A stretch of 64,000 nt of DNA. Origin: Nitrospira sp. GTDB taxonomy: Bacteria > Nitrospirota > Nitrospiria > Nitrospirales > Nitrospiraceae. The DNA lies in NCBI GenBank assembly GCA_024998685.1, contig JACOEH010000001.1:1-64000 (forward strand), written 5' to 3'. Numbering within the stretch: position 1 is the stretch's first letter; each line of letters starts with the position of its first letter. The translations under genes were made by a program, and so were the position numbers. Shown piece after piece: positions 18,928-30,591 of the stretch. Under the pieces are notes generated by a model that saw nothing but the letters and a program-made list of their open reading frames with translations, searched no databases and was not told the DNA's origin.

Positions 18928-20220
18928 CTATGAGTTCTTCGCGCAACGAAACCCGTAGCCGAACTGTCGACCGGACGGTTCGGCATTGAAACGAAACGAA
19001 GAACGCAGAAATTCCTGAATATAAAGCCAGTTCCCGCCCCGCACGACTTTGGACTTACCCGTCTTCGGTCCTTGAGGATTCTTCGTCGGACTCTTCTTGT
19101 AATAGTCATGATCATACCAGTCGTTGACCCATTCCCACGCATTGCCGGCCATGTCGTAGATGCCGTAGGGGCTCTTGCCCAGTTCGAACATCCCCACCGG
19201 AACCAACGCCATATGATTCGCCCATTTCTTTTTGCCGAAATTTGCGTGGAGCCTCGTGGGGGCTTCGTTGCCCCAAGGATAAAGGCGGCCATCCGTTCCC
19301 CGCGCCGCCTTTTCCCACTCCGCCTCGGTGGGCAGGCGCTTGCCGGCCCATTTGCAGTATGTGGCGGCATCAAACCAACTGACATTGACAACGGGGCGTT
19401 TCTGATGTCGAGGCTGGTTCATAATATCCCACTCCGGCGGCGCCTCCTTGTCCGTCGCTTCCAGATACTTGGCATACTGCCCCACCGTCACGTGGTACTT
19501 ATCCATGTAGAAGGCGTCGAGGTCGACGCGATGCACCGGCTTTTCGTCGTCTGCCATGGTGCTCCCCATGGTGAACTCCCCCGCCGGCACCAGCACCATC
19601 GGCGTCTCAGCCGGTTTCAGACTATCCAACACGGTGGTCGGATGTCGGTTCGGGAGTTGTGCGTCCAGCTGTTGATAGACGATTTGCTGCTCATTGTTGA
19701 GCCCTAGCTCATTGGCGCCGTCCAGGGCCTCCTCCGCCTTCTTGATCCGGTCGGGGTCAGTCTGCCCGACCGCTATCAGACTCTTCGCTTCCTCCAGCAA
19801 CCGCCATGCCGTCACTTCCTCCAGCGATCGCCACACTTCCATTTTATGCAATCGTAGTTCCTTGGTCCCTGCCGTCCTGGATTTCGCGTCCAGATGCAAC
19901 GCGGCCTCGTAATGTTCTTCCGCGCAGGTCCAGGCTGCCAACCCTCGACAGGCCTCGGCGAGGTTAAAATGAGCCCGCACATTCGAAGAGTTCTTCATGA
20001 TGCCTGCTTCCAGCGCTGCGCGCGCCTCCGCATACTGTTTCTTCTTCAGGAACGCCTCCCCTTTGGCAAAGTCTTGCTCGCCGGTCTCGGCTGCCGACAC
20101 CGCCATGGAAACAGCGGTCAGCTTCAAACAGATGACAAAACTCAGCATCCCAAGGGATTGCCTCATAAACATGTTCCTCCCAATTGTGACTGCCTCCGGC
20201 AGTCCCCGTACAGAAAGCAT
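18928..20220 (-). CDS. SUMF1-family protein with N-terminal TPR-like region
   Basis: AEARAALEAGIMKNSSNVRAHFNLAEACRG TPR-like; FTMGSTMADDEKPVHRVDLDAFYMDKYHVTVGQYAKYL...RLPTEAEWEKAARG...GNAWEWVNDWYD...VVRGGNW. Confidence 0.9.
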   Translation of the reverse strand: MLSVRGLPEAVTIGRNMFMRQSLGMLSFVICLKLTAVSMAVSAAETGEQDFAKGEAFLKKKQYAEARAALEAGIMKNSSNVRAHFNLAEACRGLAAWTCAEEHYEAALHLDAKSRTAGTKELRLHKMEVWRSLEEVTAWRLLEEAKSLIAVGQTDPDRIKKAEEALDGANELGLNNEQQIVYQQLDAQLPNRHPTTVLDSLKPAETPMVLVPAGEFTMGSTMADDEKPVHRVDLDAFYMDKYHVTVGQYAKYLEATDKEAPPEWDIMNQPRHQKRPVVNVSWFDAATYCKWAGKRLPTEAEWEKAARGTDGRLYPWGNEAPTRLHANFGKKKWANHMALVPVGMFELGKSPYGIYDMAGNAWEWVNDWYDHDYYKKSPTKNPQGPKTGKSKVVRGGNWLYIQEFLRSSFRFNAEPSGRQFGYGFRCAKNS

Positions 20221-20438
20221 CGGCCGTCGTCGAAAGCGCGGCCTTCATGGCGGAGAACATAGCATAACGTCGCCTAAGCATAAAGAACCCTAAGCGAGCG
20301 GCGAAGCTTTTCGCAGTGTGTGGCGGGCCGAAACTGCGCGATTGAGACGCGACACGTTTGTGAAGGCCGCGAATCGGTAATCGCCCGGAGTCTTCGGACG
20401 ACGTGAGAAACGAAGCCTGCGGACTCGTGTGCAGCCTG

Positions 20439-20924
20439 CTAAGGCTTCGGCTTATCCTTGGGCTTATCCTTGTAGGTGCCGTGCTCTATCGGCTTCCTTG
20501 CCAAATTGTCACCGGAAACCCGTGTGACGGAAATTTCCCGAGAACTTTCTTCACCCTCGCGCTTAATCTGTAACTTCACCGTGCTCCCGGCTTCTCCGCG
20601 AATCATCTTCACCACTTGCTCATAACTCTTTCCCGAGACCGCCGTGCCATCGACATTGATCAACTCATCTCCGTGCCGAAGCCCGGCCTTATGAGCCGGC
20701 CCTTCACGATGGACTCTTCCGATGTACAGAGATGCCGGATCTCCCACGCGCTCTGCTCCGATATGAATCGAAATCCCGATCACTCCATCCGGGCCCTTCG
20801 CTCCATCTACGCCTGCAGGGGCCTGATCCGGTCGATCGTCGGCATACAACGGGACGCTCAACAAAAGACTGAAGATCATGGTGACGACAACCGCCGTTCT
20901 GTTCCGCATAGACATGCCTCCCAT
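20439..20924 (-). CDS. Exported PDZ-domain protein
   Basis: Signal peptide then SLYIGRVHREGPAHKAGLRHGDELINVDGTAVSGKSYEQVVKMIRGEAGSTVKLQIKREG. Confidence 0.9.
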   Translation of the reverse strand: MGGMSMRNRTAVVVTMIFSLLLSVPLYADDRPDQAPAGVDGAKGPDGVIGISIHIGAERVGDPASLYIGRVHREGPAHKAGLRHGDELINVDGTAVSGKSYEQVVKMIRGEAGSTVKLQIKREGEESSREISVTRVSGDNLARKPIEHGTYKDKPKDKPKP

Positions 20925-20975
20925 TGCAATAGAGTGTAAGAGAAATCATCCGCCAGGTTTGACGACGCGCCTATC

Positions 20976-21003
20976 GCGACAGAGACACGACGCACGCTGT
21001 TGC
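20976..21003. promoter_or_regulatory. Candidate EBP operator GCGACAG-N14-CTGTTGC (third copy)
   Basis: gcgacag agacacgacgcacg ctgttgc; weak sigma54-like tggatacctaggtgcg at 21074-21089. Confidence 0.45.
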
Positions 21004-21443
21004 GAACCGCAACTCTCTCGCATCATCATCGTTCATCTATCTGTAGTTTTAGACGTCTGCCGGTTCTACTAGCTGGATACCTAGGTGCGCTATGCGTGCC
21101 GGTCGCCAAGTCGATGCGCAAGTTATGGAGCTGGACACCGGCGATCAAAGATTCCGCAGGGGAATTCTTCTTGCGGCAGCTGTATCGATTCAGGTCAAAC
21201 TGTATCTTCACCGATACATTGTCCTTATCAAAAAATCAGTACAGGAGCTTGGACAAAGATAGAAAACCACAATAAAACAGTGTTTATGGGTTGATGACCC
21301 ACCGAGGCGCATCTGTTGCATGGTGCCAACCTTCCATGGATTAGGGTGCTTCCTAGTCATTCGAAAAAAGACGCCATGCTATGTTGTCAAGACATAGAAT
21401 TTTTTAATCGGCAAACGAGCTGATGACCGAATAGGAGAACCGT

Positions 21444-21890
21444 ATGTCGACATGTACCGTCCAATCTGAGAGTTCTCCAGCCGATCGGCCGAAGATGAAA
21501 TGTATTCGCGTGTTGCTGGCGGACGATCACTTCCTCGTCAGGCAAGGGTTGCGTAAGTATCTGAGCCATCATCTCGACATAGAACTGGTCGGTGAGGCGG
21601 CGGATGGGGAAGAAGCGGTGAAACTGACGGACAGGCTGAAGCCCGATGTCGTCGTGATGGACATCAACATGCCGAGAATGAACGGTATCGAGGCGACAGG
21701 CTCCATCATACGAAAGCATCCGCACCTGCCGGTCATCGGCCTCTCATTTTACGTCGACAATGGCAATCGAGAAGCATTATTGGATGCCGGTGCCTGCCTC
21801 TTGCTCGAAAAGGGGACGGCGTATCGACATCTGCCTCATGCGATTTATCAGGCTGTCGGCAAAAGCCTTGATGCCCCCATCGGCCGTTGA
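21444..21890 (+). CDS. Single-domain NarL-type response regulator receiver (no HTH)
   Basis: IRVLLADDHFLVRQGLRKYL...DVVVMDINMPRMNGIEATGSI; ends without a LuxR HTH. Confidence 0.9.
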   Translation: MSTCTVQSESSPADRPKMKCIRVLLADDHFLVRQGLRKYLSHHLDIELVGEAADGEEAVKLTDRLKPDVVVMDINMPRMNGIEATGSIIRKHPHLPVIGLSFYVDNGNREALLDAGACLLLEKGTAYRHLPHAIYQAVGKSLDAPIGR

Positions 21891-22274
21891 CCGTCTCGTC
21901 GCATAGTGGAAGGAGACCAACCGTCCCCGAGTCGACTTCTTCTCGCACTCTCAACCACACAAACCCAGTTCCACTGACTCGGTGCCTTCTGTAGAGGCGG
22001 GATCAGGCGAGGCTGTCGGGCGAGTCGGCAAATGCCGACCGGTGCTCGTGCGCCGCGGCGTGATGGGTCGTACGAAAAACTTACGTGAACGAGCTTCTTG
22101 CTGAGCGCGATATGCCGGCTGGTGTGAGGGCTGGGGCATCAACCAGCGGTTGGACTCGGGCTTTCCCCAGGACCTGAAGACATGGATGCGTAGTATATTC
22201 TCCCGCCCCGCGTCGTCGTTCGGCACAAGAGAGCGAGAGGCCGGTCTTTTCCCCTTCGATCATGCGAAGCCCGA

Positions 22275-25200
22275 ATGAATCGTTTTGAACGTACCTCCAC
22301 GCCGTTGGTCTATGGCGCGATCGTATTGTCGATCGGCGCCATATTCATCAGCGATCTCTTGAGCAAGCTCGGCATTACCGTCTGGGTCTTTTATCTCCTG
22401 CCGCTGGTCTTCTCATACTTGGCGTGGCGACCTCTGGTCCCGGCCTACACAGCCACGGCGACCACGCTGCTGATACTCGTCGGTTTTTTCCTGAGTACTC
22501 CCGGCAGCGACCCGTTCATTGCGGTACAGAACCGCGCGTTCGAGATAGCGACCAGTTGGGCCTTGGCGGCGCTGGGCTACCAGTTCATCCGGAACAAACT
22601 CGCCGTCCGAAAACAAGAATGGTTGCAATCAGGCCAGACCCTCTTGAGCGAGCGGATGGCCGGAGACCCATCCACCGACCAGCTCGGGACGCGGGTGCTC
22701 GGCACGATCGCCGAATATCTCGACGCTCCGGCCGGCGCCTTATTCGTCGAGAACGGCCCGTCGTTTCGGCGGACGGCCACGCACGGTGTCCCGGCCGATG
22801 CCCGCATTTCGATGGAAGTCCAAGCCGGCGACGGCTTGCTCGGCCGGGCGCTCGTCGAGCAAAAAATGTTCATCGTATCCGATGTGCCGGAAGGGTATGT
22901 GACCGTCGGAAGTTCGCTGGGCCGCAGCGCTCCGCGCCATCTGCTCATCGCCCCGCTGGCCGTGGAGCGCTCCATCAAAGCGGTGCTGGAAATGGGATTT
23001 TTTCATTCGGTGGACGAGGCGGACAAGGAATTCGTGACCCGGGTGTCCGAGTCGATCGCGGTCGCGATTCGCTCCGCCCAAGCCCGCGCCCACATCCAAG
23101 AATTGTTGGAAGAAACCCGGCGCCAGGCGGAAGAACTTCAGGCGCAGAGCGAAGAACTGCGCGCGGCGAACGAGGAACTGACGGAGCAAAGCGCCAGGCT
23201 CCAGGATGCCCACACCAGGTTGGAAGAACAACAGGCTGAGCTGGAACAGAGTAATGCGCAGTTGGAAGAGCAGACGCAAATGTTGGAAACGCAGAAGGAC
23301 GAGTTGACCCGCGCCAAGAGCAGCCTGGAGACCCATGCCTCCGAGTTGGAGGAGGCCGGCCGGTACAAATCCGAATTCCTGGCCAACATGTCTCACGAGC
23401 TGCGCACGCCGCTGAACGCGTCGATGATTCTGGCTCGGCAGCTCGGCGACAATGCGGACGGCAATCTGACCTCCGAACAGGTGAAATATGCCAAAAGTAT
23501 CGAATCCGCCGGGCGGGATCTGTTGGCGCTGATCAATGAAGTGCTGGATCTGGCGAAAATCGAGGCCGGTCGCATGGAGGTGCAGCTGCAGCCGGTGCGC
23601 CTGGCCGCCTTGGCCCTGCATGTGGAAACCATGTTTCAAGCGCTGGCCGACGAGAAGGGTTTGAGCTTGTGCGTCCGCCTCGCGGAGGAAACGCCGGAGA
23701 CGATCGAAACCGATCAGCAGCGACTGGAACAGGTGCTCAATAATTTGCTTTCGAACGCAATCAAGTTCACGGAACGAGGCGAAGTCCGGGTGGAAATCGG
23801 CGGCGCCTCCGATGGTCTGATTTTCTTCGCGGTCCGCGACACAGGGATCGGCATTGCAGAAGACCGTCAGCAGGTCATTTTCGAGCCGTTCTGCCAGGCC
23901 GATGGGACGACGAACCGGCAGTACGGCGGCACCGGCCTCGGGCTGTCCATCGTCCGCGAATTCACGCGTTTACTGGGCGGCGATCTCCGATTGACCAGTG
24001 CGTTGGGGCGGGGCAGCACGTTCACCGTCCTCTTGCCGGAACGGTATGATGCGGCCGCGGTAACGGACAAGGGGTCTTCCTTATCGGGGGTAAGAAAGGT
24101 TCCCGACCTTCACGCGCGAATGGTTCCCGATCCCCCGTTCGTCCGCATGCGACCGGATCAAGCACCGCGTCCGGCGGACGAGATAAAGACGCCTGACTCT
24201 TTCTCAGCTCGGATTCCCGACGACCGCGAACGGCTGTCGGGCGACCGACGCGTCGTGTTGATCATCGAAGACGACGAGCCCTTTGCCAGAATTCTCTCGG
24301 ATCTCGCGCACGAGCAAGGCTTTCAAGCGCTGATCGCGGCCACGGCCGGCGAGGCGTTGGTCTTGGCGCCGCAGTTTGTGCCGAATGCGATCCTGCTCGA
24401 TATCGGTCTCCCCGACATCTCGGGGCTGTCCGTACTCGACCGATTGAAGATCGATTCGCGCACCAGACATATCCCGGTCCATATTATGTCGGTCCACGAT
24501 TACACGCAGACGGCCCTCTCGCTCGGCGCCGTAGGGTACATCCTCAAGCCGGTGAAACGCGAACAACTGATCGATGCCTTTCAGCGGATGGAGCAGCGCC
24601 TCACGCAACGGTTGCGGCGCGTGCTGATCGTGGAGGACGATCCGGCTCAGCAGGAAGCCGTCACGGCACTGTTGGCCTCACGCGACGTGGAAACGATCGC
24701 CGTCGGCACTGCCGCGGACTGCCTCGACCGACTCCGCGCCACGACTTTCGACTGCATGGTGCTGGACTTGAGCCTGCCGGATGAGAACGGCTACGCCCTG
24801 TTGGAAACGCTGAGCCGGGAAGATCGGTATTCCTTTCCGCCGGTCATCGTCTATACGGGGCGCGACCTTTCGGCCGACGAAGAACAACGTCTCAGGCGCT
24901 ATGCCAAGTCCATCATCATTAAGGGCGCCAAATCACCGGAACGGCTATTGGACGAGGTGACGCTCTTTCTGCATCAAGTGGTCGCCGATCTGCCGCCCGC
25001 GCAGCAAGCCATGCTCAATCGCTCGCGCCGCGGAGATGCGGCCCTGGATGGTTCCAGGTTGTTGGTGGTGGAAGACGACGTACGCAACGTGTTCGCGCTC
25101 ATGAGTCTGTTGGAGCCGCGCGGCGCCAAAGTGCAGGTGGCACGTAACGGTCTTGAGGCCCTGGCGGCGCTGGAAGGGTCTCTTCAGCCGGACGGCGCCC

Positions 25201-25436
25201 CGATCGACCTTGTGCTGATGGACATCATGATGCCGGAAATGGACGGCTTGACCGCCATGCGCGAAATCCGCAAGCGTCCCGAATGGCGGAACTTGCCCAT
25301 CATCGCGCTGACCGCCAAGGCGATGAAGGCCGATCATCTGCAGGCGTTGACTGCCGGTGCCAATGACTACATGGCCAAGCCGTTGGATGTGGATAGACTG
25401 TTGTCGCTCGTGCGCATTTGGATGCCGAAGTCATGA
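22275..25436 (+). CDS. Hybrid sensor histidine kinase (TM-GAF-coiled coil-HisKA-HATPase-REC-REC-REC)
   Basis: KSEFLANMSHELRTPLNASM, TGIGIAEDRQQVIFEPFCQADGTTNRQYGGTGLGLSIVREF, and three receivers (VVLIIEDDEP, RVLIVEDDPA, RLLVVEDDVR). Confidence 0.95.
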   Translation: MNRFERTSTPLVYGAIVLSIGAIFISDLLSKLGITVWVFYLLPLVFSYLAWRPLVPAYTATATTLLILVGFFLSTPGSDPFIAVQNRAFEIATSWALAALGYQFIRNKLAVRKQEWLQSGQTLLSERMAGDPSTDQLGTRVLGTIAEYLDAPAGALFVENGPSFRRTATHGVPADARISMEVQAGDGLLGRALVEQKMFIVSDVPEGYVTVGSSLGRSAPRHLLIAPLAVERSIKAVLEMGFFHSVDEADKEFVTRVSESIAVAIRSAQARAHIQELLEETRRQAEELQAQSEELRAANEELTEQSARLQDAHTRLEEQQAELEQSNAQLEEQTQMLETQKDELTRAKSSLETHASELEEAGRYKSEFLANMSHELRTPLNASMILARQLGDNADGNLTSEQVKYAKSIESAGRDLLALINEVLDLAKIEAGRMEVQLQPVRLAALALHVETMFQALADEKGLSLCVRLAEETPETIETDQQRLEQVLNNLLSNAIKFTERGEVRVEIGGASDGLIFFAVRDTGIGIAEDRQQVIFEPFCQADGTTNRQYGGTGLGLSIVREFTRLLGGDLRLTSALGRGSTFTVLLPERYDAAAVTDKGSSLSGVRKVPDLHARMVPDPPFVRMRPDQAPRPADEIKTPDSFSARIPDDRERLSGDRRVVLIIEDDEPFARILSDLAHEQGFQALIAATAGEALVLAPQFVPNAILLDIGLPDISGLSVLDRLKIDSRTRHIPVHIMSVHDYTQTALSLGAVGYILKPVKREQLIDAFQRMEQRLTQRLRRVLIVEDDPAQQEAVTALLASRDVETIAVGTAADCLDRLRATTFDCMVLDLSLPDENGYALLETLSREDRYSFPPVIVYTGRDLSADEEQRLRRYAKSIIIKGAKSPERLLDEVTLFLHQVVADLPPAQQAMLNRSRRGDAALDGSRLLVVEDDVRNVFALMSLLEPRGAKVQVARNGLEALAALEGSLQPDGAPIDLVLMDIMMPEMDGLTAMREIRKRPEWRNLPIIALTAKAMKADHLQALTAGANDYMAKPLDVDRLLSLVRIWMPKS

Positions 25437-25556
25437 ACCATGACGGAGTAGGTTGAAGCCAAAAGCTCGGGTGAGGCAGAGAGGTTGAAGTCAAGGTTGA
25501 GGTGACGGGAAGCAGCGGGAAGGAGGAGAGGCCAAGAACGGGTTCAGCAACAAGTC

Positions 25557-26431
25557 ATGGAACCGTTGAAACTGCTTAAACCTACTGCACCCTCCTCAGC
25601 CTCAACCTGTACTCAAAGCACCGAGGCGCTCGAAATCGAACTACTGCTCGATGCGCTCTACCGTGCCCATGAGTACGACTTCCGCGGCTATGCCCGACCG
25701 TCGCTCACGCGTCGTCTGGCGCAGGCGCGCGAGCATTTCGGCTGCCGGAGCTATTCGCAACTCCAAGATCTGCTGTTGCACGAGCCGACGGCGCTGCCGA
25801 CGCTGCTCGGCTATCTGACCGTGCAGGTGAGCGAAATGTTCCGTGATCCGGGATATTTTCGCGCGCTGCGCCAGGAGGTGGTGCCGCATCTGAAGACATA
25901 TCCGTCGCTCAAAGTGTGGGTGGCCGGTTGCGGCGCGGGCGAAGAGTTGTATTCACTCGCCATTCTGTTCCGCGAGGAAGGATTGGAGGACCGCACGGTA
26001 TTCTATGCGACGGACATCGATCGCGACGCGCTCAAGCAAGCGGAAGCCGGCATCTATGAGTCGGACCGTCTGGCGTTGTTCACGACGAATCATCGGCGGT
26101 CGGGCGCGAAGGGATCGCTATCAGAGTATTACCATGCCGGGTCGCGGGCTGTGGTGTTCGACAGGACGCTGCGCAAACGGACGGTGTTCGCCGAGCACAA
26201 TCTGGCTTCCGACGCCGTGTTCGCCGAGGCGCATTTGATTTCCTGCCGCAACGTGTTGATCTATTTCGACCGGCCGCTCCAGAACCGGGCCATCGGGTTG
26301 TTCACGGAGGCGCTCGCGCGAAAAGGATTTTTGGGCTTGGGAGACAAAGAGACCTTGCGCTTCACCGGCCATGACGAGACCTTTGAGCCGTTCGTGTCGA
26401 AAGAACGTATCTATCGCAAGCGAGGGAAGCT

Positions 26432-26435
<4 letters not shown>
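25557..26435 (+). CDS. cheR: CheR-type chemotaxis methyltransferase
   Basis: VSEMFRDPGYFRALRQEVVPHL, VWVAGCGAGEELYSLAILF, HLISCRNVLIYFDRPLQ. Confidence 0.95.
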
Positions 26436-28189
<1,754 letters not shown>

Positions 28190-28337
28190 TGCGTCTCCAT
28201 CCGGCGTGACTCGCCGGCCCGGCTTTCCGAACCGATACCGGGAAATTTTAGGTGAACTAGGGATGACCCGAGGTTCCTGCGGAATCCTATCTGTATAGAG
28301 TGCAACCTCGGAACCATCGAGAAGAGGAGGAAGAGCT

Positions 28338-28568
28338 ATGACGGCGACCCACATTGATCAAGTCAGAGAGAGGCTGGAGCAACGTGGTACGGCTTGTCCG
28401 TTGGAAGAGGTCATGGAACTTTGTCCGGAGTTGACCTGGAATCAGGTCTTTCTCGCCATCGATTATTTGAGCAGAACGGGCCAAGTCCGGGTGACGATGG
28501 ATGTGGGCAAGACCTATACGGTACAGGCCTATCGTCCGGTTGCGGCAGTCGCCACGACTGCCGCATAA
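28338..28568 (+). CDS. Small wHTH-like conserved hypothetical protein
   Basis: MTATHIDQVRERLEQRGTACPLEEVMELCPELTWNQVFLAIDYLSRTGQVRVTMDVGKTYTV looks like a small winged-helix; Shine-Dalgarno-like gaggagg upstream. Confidence 0.6.
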   Translation: MTATHIDQVRERLEQRGTACPLEEVMELCPELTWNQVFLAIDYLSRTGQVRVTMDVGKTYTVQAYRPVAAVATTAA

Positions 28569-28685
28569 CGACGGAGCCGGACGGAGTCAACTGAGTCCGT
28601 TCGACGCGGACAAACGGATAACCGGCCGAAGATCTCGATAGAGGGCCGGAACGTCACCTTTCATCAAGTCATCAAGACATGTGAA

Positions 28686-28865
28686 ATGCCCATAAAAACT
28701 CGGGCCGTCCAGAACACAGAAGCAGAAACCCGCATCGAAGAAGCGACGTGCGCTCATCGGCGCCTCCTTGATGATATTTTGACCAAGAGCGGGAAACGAA
28801 CCGGTAAGGTTCGCTGCCTTGAATGTCGGACGATCTTTGACGATCCCTACAAGGGCTTCAAGTAG
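28686..28865 (+). CDS. Candidate 59-aa zinc-ribbon-like small protein
   Basis: Manual translation MPIKTRAVQNTEAETRIEEATCAHRRLLDDILTKSGKRTGKVRCLECRTIFDDPYKGFK*; CxH and CxxC. Below the ORF-track length cutoff. Confidence 0.5.
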   Translation: MPIKTRAVQNTEAETRIEEATCAHRRLLDDILTKSGKRTGKVRCLECRTIFDDPYKGFK

Positions 28866-28915
28866 CGAACCGGTTATCGGCAATAAACGATCTCCCGAAC
28901 TCCTTGTCGCCTTCT

Positions 28916-28943
28916 GCGACAGCAGAGTCTTTCCCCCTGTCGC
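28916..28943. promoter_or_regulatory. Candidate EBP operator GCGACAG-N14-CTGTCGC upstream of tolC-like gene
   Basis: gcgacag cagagtctttcccc ctgtcgc (perfect 7-bp arms). Confidence 0.6.
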
Positions 28944-29034
28944 ACGTCTCCCCTACGGCGCAGCATTCCTCCCCGGTGTCGTTATTTAACTCCTCAATTT
29001 TTCAGAAGATCACAATGGTGGGCGTTCATTTCAG

Positions 29035-29050
29035 TGGCTCCCTCTTTGCA
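29035..29050 (+). promoter_or_regulatory. Candidate sigma54 promoter (tggctccctctttgca)
   Basis: TGGC-N7-TTGCA with correct spacing, 91 nt after the operator and 34 nt before ATG 29085. Confidence 0.6.
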
Positions 29051-29084
29051 CTCTGTTGAGTCGCGGAAACCCGGAATTCGTTTC

Positions 29085-30467
29085 ATGGGGGTCTCCTACA
29101 CTATACGACGGCATCGCCAGGTCGGGCTCCTCGCTTGCCTCGTGCTCATCACACTCCTCTGCGGGATGGGTGCAGAAAATGTCCCGGCGGAAGGGCAGGA
29201 GACCAGCAGTCCTGAACTTAAGCTGAGTCTGCGCGAGGCCATTCAGGCCGCCGTCGACAACAACGTCAATGTGCGGCTGCTGAAAGAACGCATTGCGTCT
29301 GCGCAGGCTCAGGCCAATACGAGTTTGGGCGCCCTACTTCCTAACGTCGGCGGATACCTCAACGGCAGAAACCAAACGGTAAATCTTGCCGCCTTCGGTC
29401 TTCCCGCCGACCGGCTTTCCGCTCTTGGCCTCACCCGGAGTGTGACGGATCCGTTCGAGGTCTACGACGCACGCGCGACCCTCGTGCAAAACATCTTCAG
29501 CCTCAGTTTGATCCAACGATGGCGTGCGGCGAGATCCGGCGTCGATGTCGCCGGCCTCGAAGCGGAAGTGACGAAGAGAGACGTGATGGCGACCGCCGGA
29601 TTGTTGTACATCGAGGCGTTACGGGCCGACGAAGCCGTGAAGGCACGTCAGGCGGATATCGAACTCAGCCAGCAACTGCTGAAATTGGCGAGAGATCGCA
29701 AAGCGGCGGGCGTAGCGACGGGTTTGGATATCACTCGCCAGGAAGTTGAATTGGAGAACAACAAGCAACGGTTGCTGGTCTCGCAGAATGAGCAAGAGAG
29801 CGCGCGCCTCAACCTGATCCGCTCGTTGGGGATCGCCTTCGATGTCCGGTTGGTTCTCACTGATGAACTCAAGTTCGTGCCGGTCGAGCCTCAAGTTCGC
29901 GAGCAAGCCCTCCTGACCGCGCACGAACAACGGTTGGAGTTGAGGGTTCAAGAGAATCGTCGGCGACTCGCCGCGCTCACCCTCAGTTCCGTCACCAGCG
30001 AGCGAATCCCATCCCTTTCTTTGAATGGGGATTACGGCTGGATCGGCTTAAAGCCGGAGGAGGCGTTGGCCACGCGTTCGATCGGACTGACATTTTCGAT
30101 CCCCATTTTCGACGGAGGCCAGCGGGAAAGCCGCATTTCCGAGTCCCGCAGCAGGGTCCGGCAGGAGTCCATTCGTATGAAGGACGTGTCGGATCAAGTC
30201 ACACTGGAAGTCCGGAACGCTCTGCTGACCCTGGAGTCATCCGTGCAACAGGTTGCAGTCGCAGGGAAGGGATTGGAATTGGCGCTCAAAGAATTAACCT
30301 TTGCGAAGGATCGGTTTGCCGCCGGCCTCACAACCAATATCGAAGTGACGAATGCCCAGACATCGGTTGCACGGGCACGTGACAACCAGATCGAAGCGTT
30401 GTTCCGGTTCAATGCCTCGCGCATCAATCTGGCGCGGGCCAAGGGAGAAATCGAAAAGCTGTTCTGA
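29085..30467 (+). CDS. TolC-family outer membrane efflux protein
   Basis: LKLSLREAIQAAVDNNVNVRLLKERI...; GLTFSIPIFDGGQRESRISESRSRVRQ; ATG 29085 chosen because the longer ORF start overlaps the promoter. Confidence 0.85.
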   Translation: MGVSYTIRRHRQVGLLACLVLITLLCGMGAENVPAEGQETSSPELKLSLREAIQAAVDNNVNVRLLKERIASAQAQANTSLGALLPNVGGYLNGRNQTVNLAAFGLPADRLSALGLTRSVTDPFEVYDARATLVQNIFSLSLIQRWRAARSGVDVAGLEAEVTKRDVMATAGLLYIEALRADEAVKARQADIELSQQLLKLARDRKAAGVATGLDITRQEVELENNKQRLLVSQNEQESARLNLIRSLGIAFDVRLVLTDELKFVPVEPQVREQALLTAHEQRLELRVQENRRRLAALTLSSVTSERIPSLSLNGDYGWIGLKPEEALATRSIGLTFSIPIFDGGQRESRISESRSRVRQESIRMKDVSDQVTLEVRNALLTLESSVQQVAVAGKGLELALKELTFAKDRFAAGLTTNIEVTNAQTSVARARDNQIEALFRFNASRINLARAKGEIEKLF

Positions 30468-30489
30468 GCCTGATGATGCGGCGCGACAG

Positions 30490-30585
30490 GCAAGAGGAGA
30501 GGACTCGCGCGATTGGGGCCCTGGCGGCGTTTCGCGCTGGTCTCGCCCGTCCCGCAAGAGGAGATACTCGACGACTGACGATTGA
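30490..30585. repeat. Second copy-like of the intergenic element seen at 15458-15583
   Basis: tttcgcgctggtctcgcccgtcccgcaagaggagatactcgacgactgacg aligns with tttcgcgcatgtctcgactttctcgcaagcacgagatacgagcgacgaatgac. Confidence 0.45.
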
Positions 30586-30591
30586 TGAAGG

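Noticed and set aside
24060-24210. Repeated ggttcccgac words in the linker before the first receiver of the triple-receiver kinase
   Set aside because: Suggestive of another repeat-derived linker, but only two imperfect words; not enough to claim.
28587-28883. 98-aa minus-strand ORF
   Set aside because: No motif; the opposite strand offers a better 59-aa candidate with CxxC.
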